A stretch of DNA of 64,000 bases from an uncultured Ruminococcus sp. (lineage in GTDB: Bacteria > Bacillota > Clostridia > Oscillospirales > Ruminococcaceae). Location: contig CAJTYV010000007.1 of assembly GCA_910584195.1 (NCBI GenBank), forward strand, positions 78,146-142,145, written 5' to 3'. The notes beneath the pieces are model-generated. The model was not told where the DNA came from, ran no database searches, and worked only from the letters and a program-made list of their open reading frames with translations. Position numbers and translations under genes: made by a program. Shown here piece by piece: positions 1-8,133 of the stretch. The first letter of the stretch is position 1; each line of letters opens with the position of its first letter.

Positions 1-3000
1 GCCCTGCATAAAGTCCGGCATCCAACTCTCAAAATCGGTCAGAGGACCTTCATCAGGAACGGAGAAATGCAGGAAACTTTTGATTTTATCAGCAACTCCC
101 GTTACAGCATCGGCTACAGCCTGAATTTTGGATTTGATGCCGTCAACGATGCCGTTGATGATATCAGAACCCCAGCTCCACGCCTCACTTGCAAGGTTTT
201 TCACGAAGTTCACAGCGTTATTAAAGCCGTTGACAATCGTGTCTTTGATGCCAGTGATTGTATTGGAAACTGCTGATTTTATGCTGTTCCAGATGTTTGA
301 AACTGTTGTTTTGATGCTGTTCATTACATTTGTGATAGTATTTTTGATAGCGTTCCAAATGTTTGATACAGTCGTGGAAATTGCGTTCAGAACTCCGGAA
401 ACAGTTGATGAAATTGTATTCCAAACGGAAGAAATTATTGACCAGATAGAATTTAAAATCCCCGAAATAAAGCCATAAACAGCATTCCACACGGTAGTAA
501 TCACATTATGAATCGTGTTAATTGCTGTTGAGACTGCCGTAGAAATAACGTTCCAGATCGTTTCAAAAAATGACTTAATGCCCTCTAAAATTGGCGTAAT
601 AAAGCCAACGATCGCATTCCAGACAGCTTGAATCTTCTCATGGATCCAATCCATCACATTACTGATAATAATGTGAATCGCCTGAAAAATAGTCTCAAAA
701 AGGTATTTAAATGCTTCCAAAAGCGGAGAAATAAAGTCGTAAATCGTCTGCCAGACTGTGGTAATGGTTGTCCAGATCGCATTTAAAACAGTAGAAATTG
801 CCGTTGATACAGCGTTCCAGACGGTTGTAATGACGGTATGAATTGTAGTGATTTTCTCTGAAATACTGGTATAAATCGCTGTCCAGATCCCCACAAAGAA
901 GTCACGGATTCCCGTCCATACCGTTGTAAAAAAGCTACTGATAGAGGTAAAAATGCTGGTAAAGAAGGCAGAGATGTTGTTCCAAATATTGATAAAGAAA
1001 TCTTTAATCGCAGTCCAGACTTCGCTCCATGACGTTCCGAACCAGCCTAAGAACACATCGGCAATGCCTTTCAGCGTGTTGACAATATTCGTGAAACTAT
1101 TTTTAATGAAATCCCAGATGCCAATAAAAATGCCTTTGACACCGTTCCACATCTGCTCCCAGTCGCCTGTAAACAGCCCGATGAAAATATCCAGGATTCC
1201 AAGAATCACATCAACGATAACATCGAAAGTTTCCGCAATATAGGTGAAAACGCCCTCGAACCAAGGTGCAAGAATATCGCATAATCCCTGCCATACCGTT
1301 TTTACAACATCGCCGAAATCCTCAAAATTAAAGCCTAAGGCGTTCAGGCGGTCAACAATTCCGGAGGTCAGGTTTTCAAAAACAGATTTGATTTTTCCCC
1401 AGATCTCGGTCATTTTATTGCGGAACTCTTCATTGTTCTTCCACAGATTCACAAATGCAGCAATCAGCACGCCAATTGCTGCAACAACCGCCACAACAGG
1501 TGCGGAAATCCCGCCGATCACACCGCTTAAAGCCGCAAAAGCTGATTTAGCACCTGCAATTAAAGTCGGAATATTGCTGATAAACTGCATTAGCGTGCCG
1601 ACTGTAGAAATCGTTTTGCCGATAATAATGAGCAGAGGCCCTAAAGCAGCCGCAATTAAAGCAATTTTGATAATGGTCTGCTTGGTACTGTCGTCCAGTG
1701 CGTTAAACTTCGTAACCCATTCCTGAATTTTTGCGATAATTGGGGTTAAATACTCCGCCAAAAGCTGTCCCAAAGAAGTCATAAGCACATCAATGGAGGA
1801 CTTCAACTGCTCAATCGAACCTCCAAAACCACTCATCATGGCAGCAGCCATTTCGTCGGTTGTGCCTGCACAGTTATTGATAGAACCGCTTAGATTTTCA
1901 ACGTCAGCAGGGGCTGTGTTGATTAAAGCAAGCCACGGTGCCATCTGATTTTTGCCGAAGATAGCGGAAGCTGCGGCGATCTGCTCGGACTCGGAAAGCT
2001 GTGAAAAAGTTTCGTTCAGTTCCTTGTGAATCGTGATGGTGTCTTTCATTGTGCCGTCAGCGTTGGTAACGGAAATTCCCAGTTCATCCATCATCGCCGC
2101 ACCCTCTTTGGCAGGCTTTACCAATCGGGAAAGACCTGTTTTCAGGGAGTTGGCGGCAACTTCCGCCTCAATACCGTTATTCGCCATCACACCCATATAC
2201 AGGGAAGCGTCATTTACTTCGTAGCCTGCCGTTGAGAAAATCGGTGCAGCGACGGACATTGCTTCCGACAGACTGTCGATGTCCAGTGCGGAATTGTTGC
2301 AGGCGGCAGCGAACACATCGGCATAATTTGCGGCATCGTCAAAAGAGCCGTGAAATCCGTTGATCGTAGCGACAAGTCCTGCCGAAACCGTATCCAGACT
2401 TCCGCCTTCGCCTGCCGCCAAGTTCATGGCAGGAGCAAGGGCTGCTGCGGCTTCTTCTGCCGTCAAGCCTGCACGGGCAAAATTCAGGGTTGCCGTTGCC
2501 GCATCATTCATACCGAAAGTGGAATTTGATGCGGCATCTTTCATCGCCTTATCCAGCAAATCTGCCTGTTCTTCGGTGTTTTTCATCGTGGCGTTGGTGA
2601 GCTGCATGATCTTGTCCACTTCAGCAAATTTTACAGAGGCGGTCGTTCCCAAGGCTGCCACACCTGCGGTGATCGGCAGTAGTTTTTCTCCTGTGCCGGA
2701 AATTTTGTCTCCGGCTTTTTCCAGTACCTCTCCAGCTTCACCGATTTTCACAAGGGCAGTTCTTGAATTTTCAGCTTCACGCTGTAAATTCTGCAAATCC
2801 TGCTGCGTTTCAATAATTTCACGTTGTAATGAGTCATATTGTTCAGGACTGATTGGATTTCCGAATTCGTCAGAAACATCTTTTGCGGACTGCTTCAGAG
2901 ATGCTAATTCGTCGGAGGTGTCCTTGATTTCACGCTGCAAGGCATCATATTTTTCCTGCGATATTTCGCCCTTTGCAAGCTGTTCATCGGCAGTTTTTGA

Positions 3001-3348
3001 CTGCTCTTTGAGGTCTTTCAGTTTGGCTTCCGTCTCACCAATTTTCTGCTTGATCGGGTCGTATTTTGCTTTCCATGCATCGTAGTTGTCCTTCGTTCCT
3101 GCCGCCTGTTCGCTTGCTTTTTTGAGTGTCTCCAGCTTGCCGGTTGTCGAGGAAACAGCATCAGCAAGCAGTTTTTGTTTCTGGGAAAGAAGTTCCGTAT
3201 TGGTTGGGTCGAGTTTCAGTAGCTTTTCTATGTCTTTTAGCTGTGACTGGGTGTTTTTGATATTTTTGTTGACACCTTCCAAAGCCTTAGAAAGCTTGGT
3301 AGTATCGCCGCCAATTTCGATTGTGATGCCCTTGATTCTGTTTGCCAT
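1..3348 (-). CDS. Phage tail tape measure protein (3' end outside window)
   Basis: The frame is open from the ATG at 3348 to the window edge, giving at least 1115 codons. It sets tail length and is threaded through the tail tube of a siphophage. The first 230 or so residues are charged and coiled-coil-like with K/E/Q-rich heptads. The middle holds Gly/Ala-rich hydrophobic segments (for example around ALGPLLIIIGKTIS), typical of tape measure membrane-active regions. The C-terminal 450 residues are a degenerate repeat with Trp-Asn/Thr and Ile spaced every 11 residues (forms of IWNxIxxxIxxV). A GGAGG ribosome binding site lies just upstream (3356-3360). It follows the tail chaperone genes, as in other siphophages. 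The family assignment is firm from repeat architecture and position. Confidence 0.93.
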   Translation of the reverse strand, partial: MANRIKGITIEIGGDTTKLSKALEGVNKNIKNTQSQLKDIEKLLKLDPTNTELLSQKQKLLADAVSSTTGKLETLKKASEQAAGTKDNYDAWKAKYDPIKQKIGETEAKLKDLKEQSKTADEQLAKGEISQEKYDALQREIKDTSDELASLKQSAKDVSDEFGNPISPEQYDSLQREIIETQQDLQNLQREAENSRTALVKIGEAGEVLEKAGDKISGTGEKLLPITAGVAALGTTASVKFAEVDKIMQLTNATMKNTEEQADLLDKAMKDAASNSTFGMNDAATATLNFARAGLTAEEAAAALAPAMNLAAGEGGSLDTVSAGLVATINGFHGSFDDAANYADVFAAACNNSALDIDSLSEAMSVAAPIFSTAGYEVNDASLYMGVMANNGIEAEVAANSLKTGLSRLVKPAKEGAAMMDELGISVTNADGTMKDTITIHKELNETFSQLSESEQIAAASAIFGKNQMAPWLALINTAPADVENLSGSINNCAGTTDEMAAAMMSGFGGSIEQLKSSIDVLMTSLGQLLAEYLTPIIAKIQEWVTKFNALDDSTKQTIIKIALIAAALGPLLIIIGKTISTVGTLMQFISNIPTLIAGAKSAFAALSGVIGGISAPVVAVVAAIGVLIAAFVNLWKNNEEFRNKMTEIWGKIKSVFENLTSGIVDRLNALGFNFEDFGDVVKTVWQGLCDILAPWFEGVFTYIAETFDVIVDVILGILDIFIGLFTGDWEQMWNGVKGIFIGIWDFIKNSFTNIVNTLKGIADVFLGWFGTSWSEVWTAIKDFFINIWNNISAFFTSIFTSISSFFTTVWTGIRDFFVGIWTAIYTSISEKITTIHTVITTVWNAVSTAISTVLNAIWTTITTVWQTIYDFISPLLEAFKYLFETIFQAIHIIISNVMDWIHEKIQAVWNAIVGFITPILEGIKSFFETIWNVISTAVSTAINTIHNVITTVWNAVYGFISGILNSIWSIISSVWNTISSTVSGVLNAISTTVSNIWNAIKNTITNVMNSIKTTVSNIWNSIKSAVSNTITGIKDTIVNGFNNAVNFVKNLASEAWSWGSDIINGIVDGIKSKIQAVADAVTGVADKIKSFLHFSVPDEGPLTDFESWMPDFMQG

Positions 3349-3386
3349 GCGGTTTCACCTCCGTTCATACAGCACCGAAAATACGC

Positions 3387-3554
3387 CTAAAATTGGTCGA
3401 AATCATCCTGTCCTGCTATCTCTGTCCAGCCTGAATAATCATCGTTTTCACGCTCGGTGAACATATCATTGATCAAACCAATCGTCAGCAAATCCAGCTC
3501 GGTCATAGAAAAACCGAGCTGTTTGCATCTCAGGAGAAAAAGCGGAGTCGTCAT
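3387..3554 (-). CDS. Tail assembly chaperone, T-like downstream part
   Basis: This 55-codon reading frame starts with an ATG that overlaps the TGA of the preceding gene (ATGA). It sits between the G-like chaperone and the tape measure gene, where siphophages encode the T domain. It has no good ribosome binding site of its own. The -1 frame of the upstream gene runs into it without a stop, so it is probably translated mainly as the C-terminal extension of a G-T fusion protein. The fusion is thought to bind the tape measure and recruit the major tail protein. It is recognised by position and frame rather than by a diagnostic motif. Confidence 0.7.
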   Translation of the reverse strand: MTTPLFLLRCKQLGFSMTELDLLTIGLINDMFTERENDDYSGWTEIAGQDDFDQF

Positions 3555-3931
3555 TTCTCTGTCAGTCTGGCGATGTTTTTTTTAGACTTGACCTGCGTTG
3601 CAGTATTCAGCCCCCAGAGTTCGATCAACTGCGGAAGAATTTCATAAATACTGAACGTATTGAACTGCTCCAGAAAATCATCGGGATTATCCGGAACATT
3701 CTCAGGATCAGCGTGCTTTGCCATGATATACGCCACGTTTTCAAACACCTCAAGGCTCTCGATATCCAGCGTAGATTCGCCCTCATCACTGTCCTTTACA
3801 TTTTTCTGCAACGATGCAAAATCCTTATAGATATCACGAGCGAATTTCAGACGATAAAGGCGAGGCACTGCCGCACTCGCCTTGAAAGGGACTTCGATCC
3901 CGTCGATTGTAATTTTTTTCTTGATAGCCAT
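3551..3931 (-). CDS. Tail assembly chaperone, G-like
   Basis: A 126-residue acidic protein (starts MAIKKKITIDGIEVPFKAS) of the type found directly downstream of the major tail protein in Firmicutes siphophages. Members coat the tape measure during tail assembly and are absent from the mature virion. Near its 3' end the gene carries a run of eight A residues followed by C (plus-strand positions 3575-3583), in the frame A-AAA-AAC expected for a -1 frameshift into the next reading frame. The start has a GGAG-type ribosome binding site upstream. Confidence 0.8.
   Translation of the reverse strand: MAIKKKITIDGIEVPFKASAAVPRLYRLKFARDIYKDFASLQKNVKDSDEGESTLDIESLEVFENVAYIMAKHADPENVPDNPDDFLEQFNTFSIYEILPQLIELWGLNTATQVKSKKNIARLTEK
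3575..3581 (-). promoter_or_regulatory. Putative -1 ribosomal frameshift slippery site
   Basis: Read on the minus strand the heptamer is A-AAA-AAC in the frame of the G-like chaperone, eight codons before its stop. After a -1 slip the frame reads through seven codons into the ATG of the T-like reading frame with no intervening stop. This matches the X-XXY-YYZ rule and the gene arrangement of lambda G/GT and its relatives. Confidence 0.7.
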
Positions 3932-3943
3932 AATGCTTCTCCT

Positions 3944-4561
3944 TTACGATGCGGATGTGTTCTTGGTTGTTGAAACAGACTTTGCAGCCGCTGTTACCAC
4001 AGGAATATACACACTCTTGTACCAATTATTATAGGTGGTTTCGTCCGTATTTTCGCAGGTTTTGGACTTGACCAGACCATCGGGAAGAGTCGTTGCTTTA
4101 ATCGACAGCGTTTCAGTCTTTACCTCCGTTTCGTCCTCGGTGGTCGCACTTTCCGTTGCAGGACGGCTTGCCGAGCAGCGATACAGCACATGGCGGATCT
4201 TATTCTTGTCCCCTTCGAACTCGAACAAAAGTGCGAACTCTGCCAGTTCTGCATCGTTCCTTTCCACGAGAACGCCATTGTTATCCAGCTTTTCGCCGAG
4301 AATTTCGGTGGCAAAATCCGTCGTAACAAGGGCGATTTCCAATTCACCTGTATATCCGGCATTGTTGTTGATAACATAATACACGCCGTTATCAGCAAAG
4401 AAATTTTCTGCTTCGCCCTCTGCATCAATAGACAGAGAAACCGCACCGGGGATTCTCACCGGCGTTGCGAATGTGGGGACTCCGTCATCCGACCACGACG
4501 TGATTTTTGCATAGTGGACTTTATTCAGTCCGAATTTCACCTTGTTTTTCTTCAGAGCCAT
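3944..4561 (-). CDS. Phage major tail protein, phi13 family
   Basis: A 205-residue tail tube protein starting MALKKNKVKFGLNKVHYA, with the conserved N-terminal pattern of phi13-type major tail proteins (K-FGL-VHYA, then GA-SL-IDAEGE). It polymerises into the tail tube around the tape measure. An in-frame TTG or ATG lies two codons earlier at 4567, but the GGAGGT at 4568-4573 would then abut the start. The ATG at 4561 gives a spacer of 6 nt and is preferred. The next gene upstream ends at 4564. Confidence 0.9.
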   Translation of the reverse strand: MALKKNKVKFGLNKVHYAKITSWSDDGVPTFATPVRIPGAVSLSIDAEGEAENFFADNGVYYVINNNAGYTGELEIALVTTDFATEILGEKLDNNGVLVERNDAELAEFALLFEFEGDKNKIRHVLYRCSASRPATESATTEDETEVKTETLSIKATTLPDGLVKSKTCENTDETTYNNWYKSVYIPVVTAAAKSVSTTKNTSAS

Positions 4562-4563
4562 GC

Positions 4564-4881
4564 TCATACCTCCATTTCATAAAGCACTTCATAGAGCTTT
4601 TCAGACTCTATCCATGTTTCGGTTTTTGTGTAATAAATGTTGTGCTGGAAAAGTATCTCCTCCACTTTCTGCTCTGTATCCGGTGATTTTTCATCGGTAT
4701 ACAACTCAATATCCAGCTTTTTGAAGCTGTGATACATGAGATTATCTGCACTGAAAGTATTCTCGCCGGGTGACAGAAAAATGAGAAAGGGCGGTTTAGG
4801 ACTTTCACCTTCTGCAAAGTGGTGATAAGCGAAAGGCAGCCCAATTTCCAGCATCATTTCGTTAATTTCTTCATAACTCAT
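4564..4881 (-). CDS. Tail terminator/tail completion-like protein
   Basis: A 105-residue protein lying between the gp10-like protein and the major tail protein. This is the usual slot of the tail terminator (Gp17-like, prophage pi2 protein 38 type). The sequence has the short alpha/beta pattern with conserved PFxxFL and YTD-K-----E elements seen in these proteins. It should cap the tail tube and join it to the head. It overlaps the upstream gene by 4 nt (ATGA). Assignment rests on size, order and general pattern. Confidence 0.7.
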   Translation of the reverse strand: MSYEEINEMMLEIGLPFAYHHFAEGESPKPPFLIFLSPGENTFSADNLMYHSFKKLDIELYTDEKSPDTEQKVEEILFQHNIYYTKTETWIESEKLYEVLYEMEV

Positions 4882-5255
4882 TTCAGTTCCTTTCTAATCA
4901 GCGTCTGCAATAACTCTGCACCATTTTCTTCCGCAGGAGCAATATGCGGTTTTCCGGGAACTCGTCCGCCGTTTCTCTTTGCGTGACCGTGTTCCAGAAG
5001 ATGTGCGATCTGGTAGCGGTTCTTAGAATGCACGGTCATTTCAAGTGTATGGCTGTTTTCCTTAGTTTTCTTTGCCGTCCAGCTTTTTGCGTACCTGCCT
5101 GTATCTTTCGGAGCATTTTCAGAGATTTCTTTTTTGACAGAATTGGCAGTCTTGCGGACTGCTTTTTTCATTGCCGTATCCGCAAGTTCGCTGTATTCCG
5201 TTAAGCCTTTCATGATCTCGTCAGCCATATTGTCAATAGATGTCATCACAATCAC
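4878..5255 (-). CDS. HK97 gp10-like head-tail protein
   Basis: A 125-residue basic protein with the family pattern: N-terminal amphipathic helices (MKKAVRKTANSVKKEI), then APKDTGRYAKSW, then HLLEHGHAKRNGGRVPGKPH. The xxTGxxxxSW and LEHGHxxRxGGxVxxxPH motifs are typical of HK97 gp10 proteins, which are used in head-tail joining. A GTG at 5255 has an AAGGA motif 6 nt upstream, and the ATG at 5246 is an alternative. The gene overlaps the head-closure gene by 23 nt. Confidence 0.85.
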   Translation of the reverse strand: MIVMTSIDNMADEIMKGLTEYSELADTAMKKAVRKTANSVKKEISENAPKDTGRYAKSWTAKKTKENSHTLEMTVHSKNRYQIAHLLEHGHAKRNGGRVPGKPHIAPAEENGAELLQTLIRKELK

Positions 5256-5586
5256 CGGCTTTCCTTGTCCCAGCAGTAATTTTCATATAGTCCAGAGAGC
5301 GATAATTTGGCAAAATACTGTCAATATTGTAAGTCAGACCACGAAAAGAAATTTTATGCGTTGTCGGATTGATCCGCATGGTATCGGGAGTCTGCCTAAC
5401 TGCAAATTCCAGCGACAAAACTTCTTTTGTCGTTCCGTTATCGCTGTTTTCAGCCGAACTTTTCACAGAAACGGCAGCCCAGCAGGAGAAAACCTCATCC
5501 CACTGAGCCTTATGGTTGCCGATACTGTCAACTCTGGTGCGATGCTCCAGAAAGGTGATTCGCTGATTTAATCTGCCAATTTCCAT
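5233..5586 (-). CDS. Phage head closure protein (SPP1 gp16-like)
   Basis: A 117-residue protein beginning MEIGRLNQRITFLEHR and ending with SLDYMKITAGTR. This beta-rich pattern is shared by phage head-tail joining proteins of the PF05521 type. They close the connector after DNA packaging and provide the tail docking surface. It starts on the last base of the connector gene upstream (ATGG/stop overlap at 5586), showing translational coupling. Confidence 0.85.
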   Translation of the reverse strand: MEIGRLNQRITFLEHRTRVDSIGNHKAQWDEVFSCWAAVSVKSSAENSDNGTTKEVLSLEFAVRQTPDTMRINPTTHKISFRGLTYNIDSILPNYRSLDYMKITAGTRKAGDCDDIY

Positions 5587-5864
5587 CAGACAACACCCTC
5601 CCTCTGAGCGAAAAGCAGCGACCGGAGTGTCAGCGTTAATGCATGATAATCCGCAGTATTGCGGTTCTCATAAAGATAAGAGACCGTGTACAGCATAGCC
5701 TGCCGGGAAGTTTCCTCATGTTCCGCAAGCTGATTTTCATTCATTCTGCCAACGTCCATCACAAGCCGCTGTGCCGTATCGATCAGCGTGAGGATGAGCT
5801 TGTCATCCTCACAGTGGTCAACACGGAGATAATTTTTTGTTTCAGGCAGCGAAATTAAATTCAT
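5586..5864 (-). CDS. Head-tail connector protein (HK97 gp6-like)
   Basis: A 92-residue helical protein starting MNLISLPETKNYLRVDHCED, with DDKLILTLIDTAQ and the C-terminal LLFAQREG element. This is the gp6/gp15 connector family (PF05135 type), which forms the ring below the portal. It lies between the capsid and head-closure genes, as expected. Confidence 0.88.
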   Translation of the reverse strand: MNLISLPETKNYLRVDHCEDDKLILTLIDTAQRLVMDVGRMNENQLAEHEETSRQAMLYTVSYLYENRNTADYHALTLTLRSLLFAQREGVV

Positions 5865-5888
5865 TGCCGACCTCCTATCTTAGAGCAA

Positions 5889-7121
5889 TCAGCCTATAGT
5901 TGTACCGCCAGTCGTTGCCTTATTGCCTGCCATTTTCAGCACCTTCACGGATTCCGGCAGGATCAGGCGACCGTCCACACGCTGGGTGGTCATAAAGCCC
6001 ACCTGATCGGTGCGGGCATACAGCTCATTCAGACGGCGGAAGGTGCGGTTCTGACGGTCTGCCACCCAGTAATTTTTCAGGTCACCGAAGAGGAGAACAC
6101 GCTCGCCCTTGCCGATTGCAGGCATAAAAGAGCTTGTGCGGACAGGTCTGCCGAGGAGTGTGTCGGGTTTTGCAATGTCAAGGCTGGGTTTCCAGATATA
6201 GTTGTCGTTCTTGTCCTTCAGCTTCATAAGCTGAAGGAGAATTGTTTCGTTGCAGACGAACTGTGCATTGCGGCGGTAGGGGGATTTCAGACTGTAGTAA
6301 AGGTCAAAAATCTCGTCAAAGGTGATCGCCGTCTGCGATGCAGAGGTTACACCAATCTCCGCACCGCCTGTATCCGCAAGGATGCCGAGAGGCTTCTTAT
6401 CACCGTCACCTGTGAAAAACGCACGTTCCTCCGCATTTCCCATAGCCACACCGAAACGAGTAGCAATATAGCTGGCAAGGTCAAAAGCGGAATCGTGCAG
6501 CAGCTCGTTGCTGATTTTGATCATCGTGCCGAGCTTGTATGCGGAAAGAGTTGTCTGCCCGAAACGAGTATCAGTCTCCGGAATCTCCTCGCCCTCATCG
6601 ATCCACTGGGCTTCCATTGTGTCAGTTGCAATGGGGATTTTGCGTGTGCCGGAATTGGTCTTGATGACTGTTGCCATTTGGCGGAAGATGTTGTTTTCCT
6701 CCAAAGACTGCACAAGACGGCGTTCAAACTCATCTGGAACGGTAAATCCGCCTTCCGTATCCTCGCCGACGGAAAGCGCGTTGTGTACGGCAAACTGGTC
6801 GCCCTTGTTGCGGATCATATTCCAGAAAGCAGAGCTGTATTCAGCGGTTGCAGTCGGCGTAGTTTCGGGATTTTTCTGACCTCCGGGTGCGTTGGTGACG
6901 GGCTTGGAAGTCGGTGCGGAGAGTGCCGCATCAAAAGCTGCCTGCTGTTCCAGACGCTCTATTTCCGTACCCAGTGCCTGCACCTCGGATGCCATCTTGT
7001 TGTACTGCTCCACAGCGGATGCCTCTACAAGACCGTTCTCGCCGCGGTGCTTTTCAAGGAAGTTCTTTGTCTGCTCCCAGAGGGTGTTTCGCTTGGTGCG
7101 AAGTTCCATAATTTTGCTCAT
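5889..7121 (-). CDS. Major capsid protein, HK97 family
   Basis: A 410-residue capsid subunit. Residues 1 to about 95 form the charged coiled-coil delta/scaffold domain (ELRTKRNTLWEQ, then VQALGTEIERLEQQAA), likely removed by the protease encoded upstream. The HK97 fold follows, with GFTVPDEFERRLVQSLEENN and the later E-IGVTSASQTAITFDEI segment. The track of open sequence extends to 7160, but the ATG at 7121 has GGAGAAA 6 nt upstream and begins with the usual MSKIMELR. It is part of the late operon. Confidence 0.95.
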   Translation of the reverse strand: MSKIMELRTKRNTLWEQTKNFLEKHRGENGLVEASAVEQYNKMASEVQALGTEIERLEQQAAFDAALSAPTSKPVTNAPGGQKNPETTPTATAEYSSAFWNMIRNKGDQFAVHNALSVGEDTEGGFTVPDEFERRLVQSLEENNIFRQMATVIKTNSGTRKIPIATDTMEAQWIDEGEEIPETDTRFGQTTLSAYKLGTMIKISNELLHDSAFDLASYIATRFGVAMGNAEERAFFTGDGDKKPLGILADTGGAEIGVTSASQTAITFDEIFDLYYSLKSPYRRNAQFVCNETILLQLMKLKDKNDNYIWKPSLDIAKPDTLLGRPVRTSSFMPAIGKGERVLLFGDLKNYWVADRQNRTFRRLNELYARTDQVGFMTTQRVDGRLILPESVKVLKMAGNKATTGGTTIG

Positions 7122-7175
7122 AGTTTTTCTCCATTTCTCCGGAAAAATCCGGTGCTGCATAAAAATATAGCGTGC

Positions 7176-8120
7176 TTATTTCAGAAAAGCAAGCTGCTGT
7201 TTCAAGATCTCATACGGCATTGCGCCGTCTTTGGTTTTGCCGTCCATACCGATCACAGGCATATCCGGAATTGTGACCATAGGTGTGGTCAGCCCTTTCT
7301 CGGCAGGTTTCGGTGTGTCAGGTGATTTGCCGTCACTGTCGCTTTCGTCCGGATTTTTGCAGGACGCTGTGATCTTTCCCAAGATGGTCTGCCCCATGAT
7401 ACGGGTGCTGTAAGACCAGTCAGAATCCAGCTTGAACGGCTTCTTTTCGGGCTTTTTCTCCTCTTCATCGGAATCATCCTCACCGCCTTTCTCGTCGGGT
7501 CCGTTGGGATTATTCTCATCTGGATTATCAGTTTTTTCCTCGTCCGGCTCTTCCTTCTCCTTTTCCGGTTCAGACTTTTTTTCATCAAAGAGGATTTCGT
7601 CTGCAAAGCCCAGTTCTACGGCTTTTTTCGCATTCATCCACGTCTCATCGCTCATCAGCTTTGAGATCTTGCTGCGTGACAATCCCGTCTTTGCGGCGTA
7701 GGCGTTGATGATGCTCTCCTTGACCTCATTCAGCGTTGTGATGGCTTTTTCCATGTCCTTGGTGTTGCCCATCGCAATTGTGGACGGATCATGCACCAGC
7801 AGGAGAGCCGTCGGCGACATCTGCACCACATCGCCAGCCATTGCAATGACTGTCGCAGCAGAAGCCGCAATGCTTGCAATCCTCACCCTAACATTGTGCG
7901 GATAATCCCGAATCATCGTGTAAATTTCCGCTGCGGAGAACACGTTTCCGCCCGGACTGTTCAGATAAATTGTAACATCTCCGTCCTCGGCATACAGTTC
8001 ATCACGGAAATTTTTAGGGGTAATTTCATCTCCCCAATACGACTCCGAGTCGATAGGCCCTTCAAGGCGGAGGACTCTGCCGCCGCTGTCATCGTGTATC
8101 CAGTTCCAGAATTTCTGCAT
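7176..8120 (-). CDS. ClpP-type prohead maturation protease
   Basis: A 314-residue serine protease of the ClpP fold that trims the capsid N terminus. N-terminal residues 1-180 carry the fold, with VTIYLNSPGGNVFSAAEI, the nucleophile in IAASAATVIAMAG (Ser) and the catalytic His in LLLVHDPS. The rest is a very acidic low-complexity linker (EKEKEEPDEEKTDNPDE) and a C-terminal tail, which may act as scaffold. The start at 8120 has GGAGGA 7 nt upstream. Portal, protease and capsid lie in the usual order. Confidence 0.93.
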   Translation of the reverse strand: MQKFWNWIHDDSGGRVLRLEGPIDSESYWGDEITPKNFRDELYAEDGDVTIYLNSPGGNVFSAAEIYTMIRDYPHNVRVRIASIAASAATVIAMAGDVVQMSPTALLLVHDPSTIAMGNTKDMEKAITTLNEVKESIINAYAAKTGLSRSKISKLMSDETWMNAKKAVELGFADEILFDEKKSEPEKEKEEPDEEKTDNPDENNPNGPDEKGGEDDSDEEEKKPEKKPFKLDSDWSYSTRIMGQTILGKITASCKNPDESDSDGKSPDTPKPAEKGLTTPMVTIPDMPVIGMDGKTKDGAMPYEILKQQLAFLK

Positions 8121-8133
8121 AATATTTCCTCCA

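Noticed and set aside
67..3460. Many plus-strand reading frames of 60-240 codons opposite the tape measure gene
   Set aside because: The minus strand carries one continuous frame with clear tape measure features; the plus-strand frames have no ribosome binding sites and are low-complexity complements.
6495..7325. A 276-codon plus-strand frame opposite the capsid gene
   Set aside because: It is antisense to a gene with an unmistakable HK97 capsid product, and its translation is Cys/His/Leu rich without any motif.
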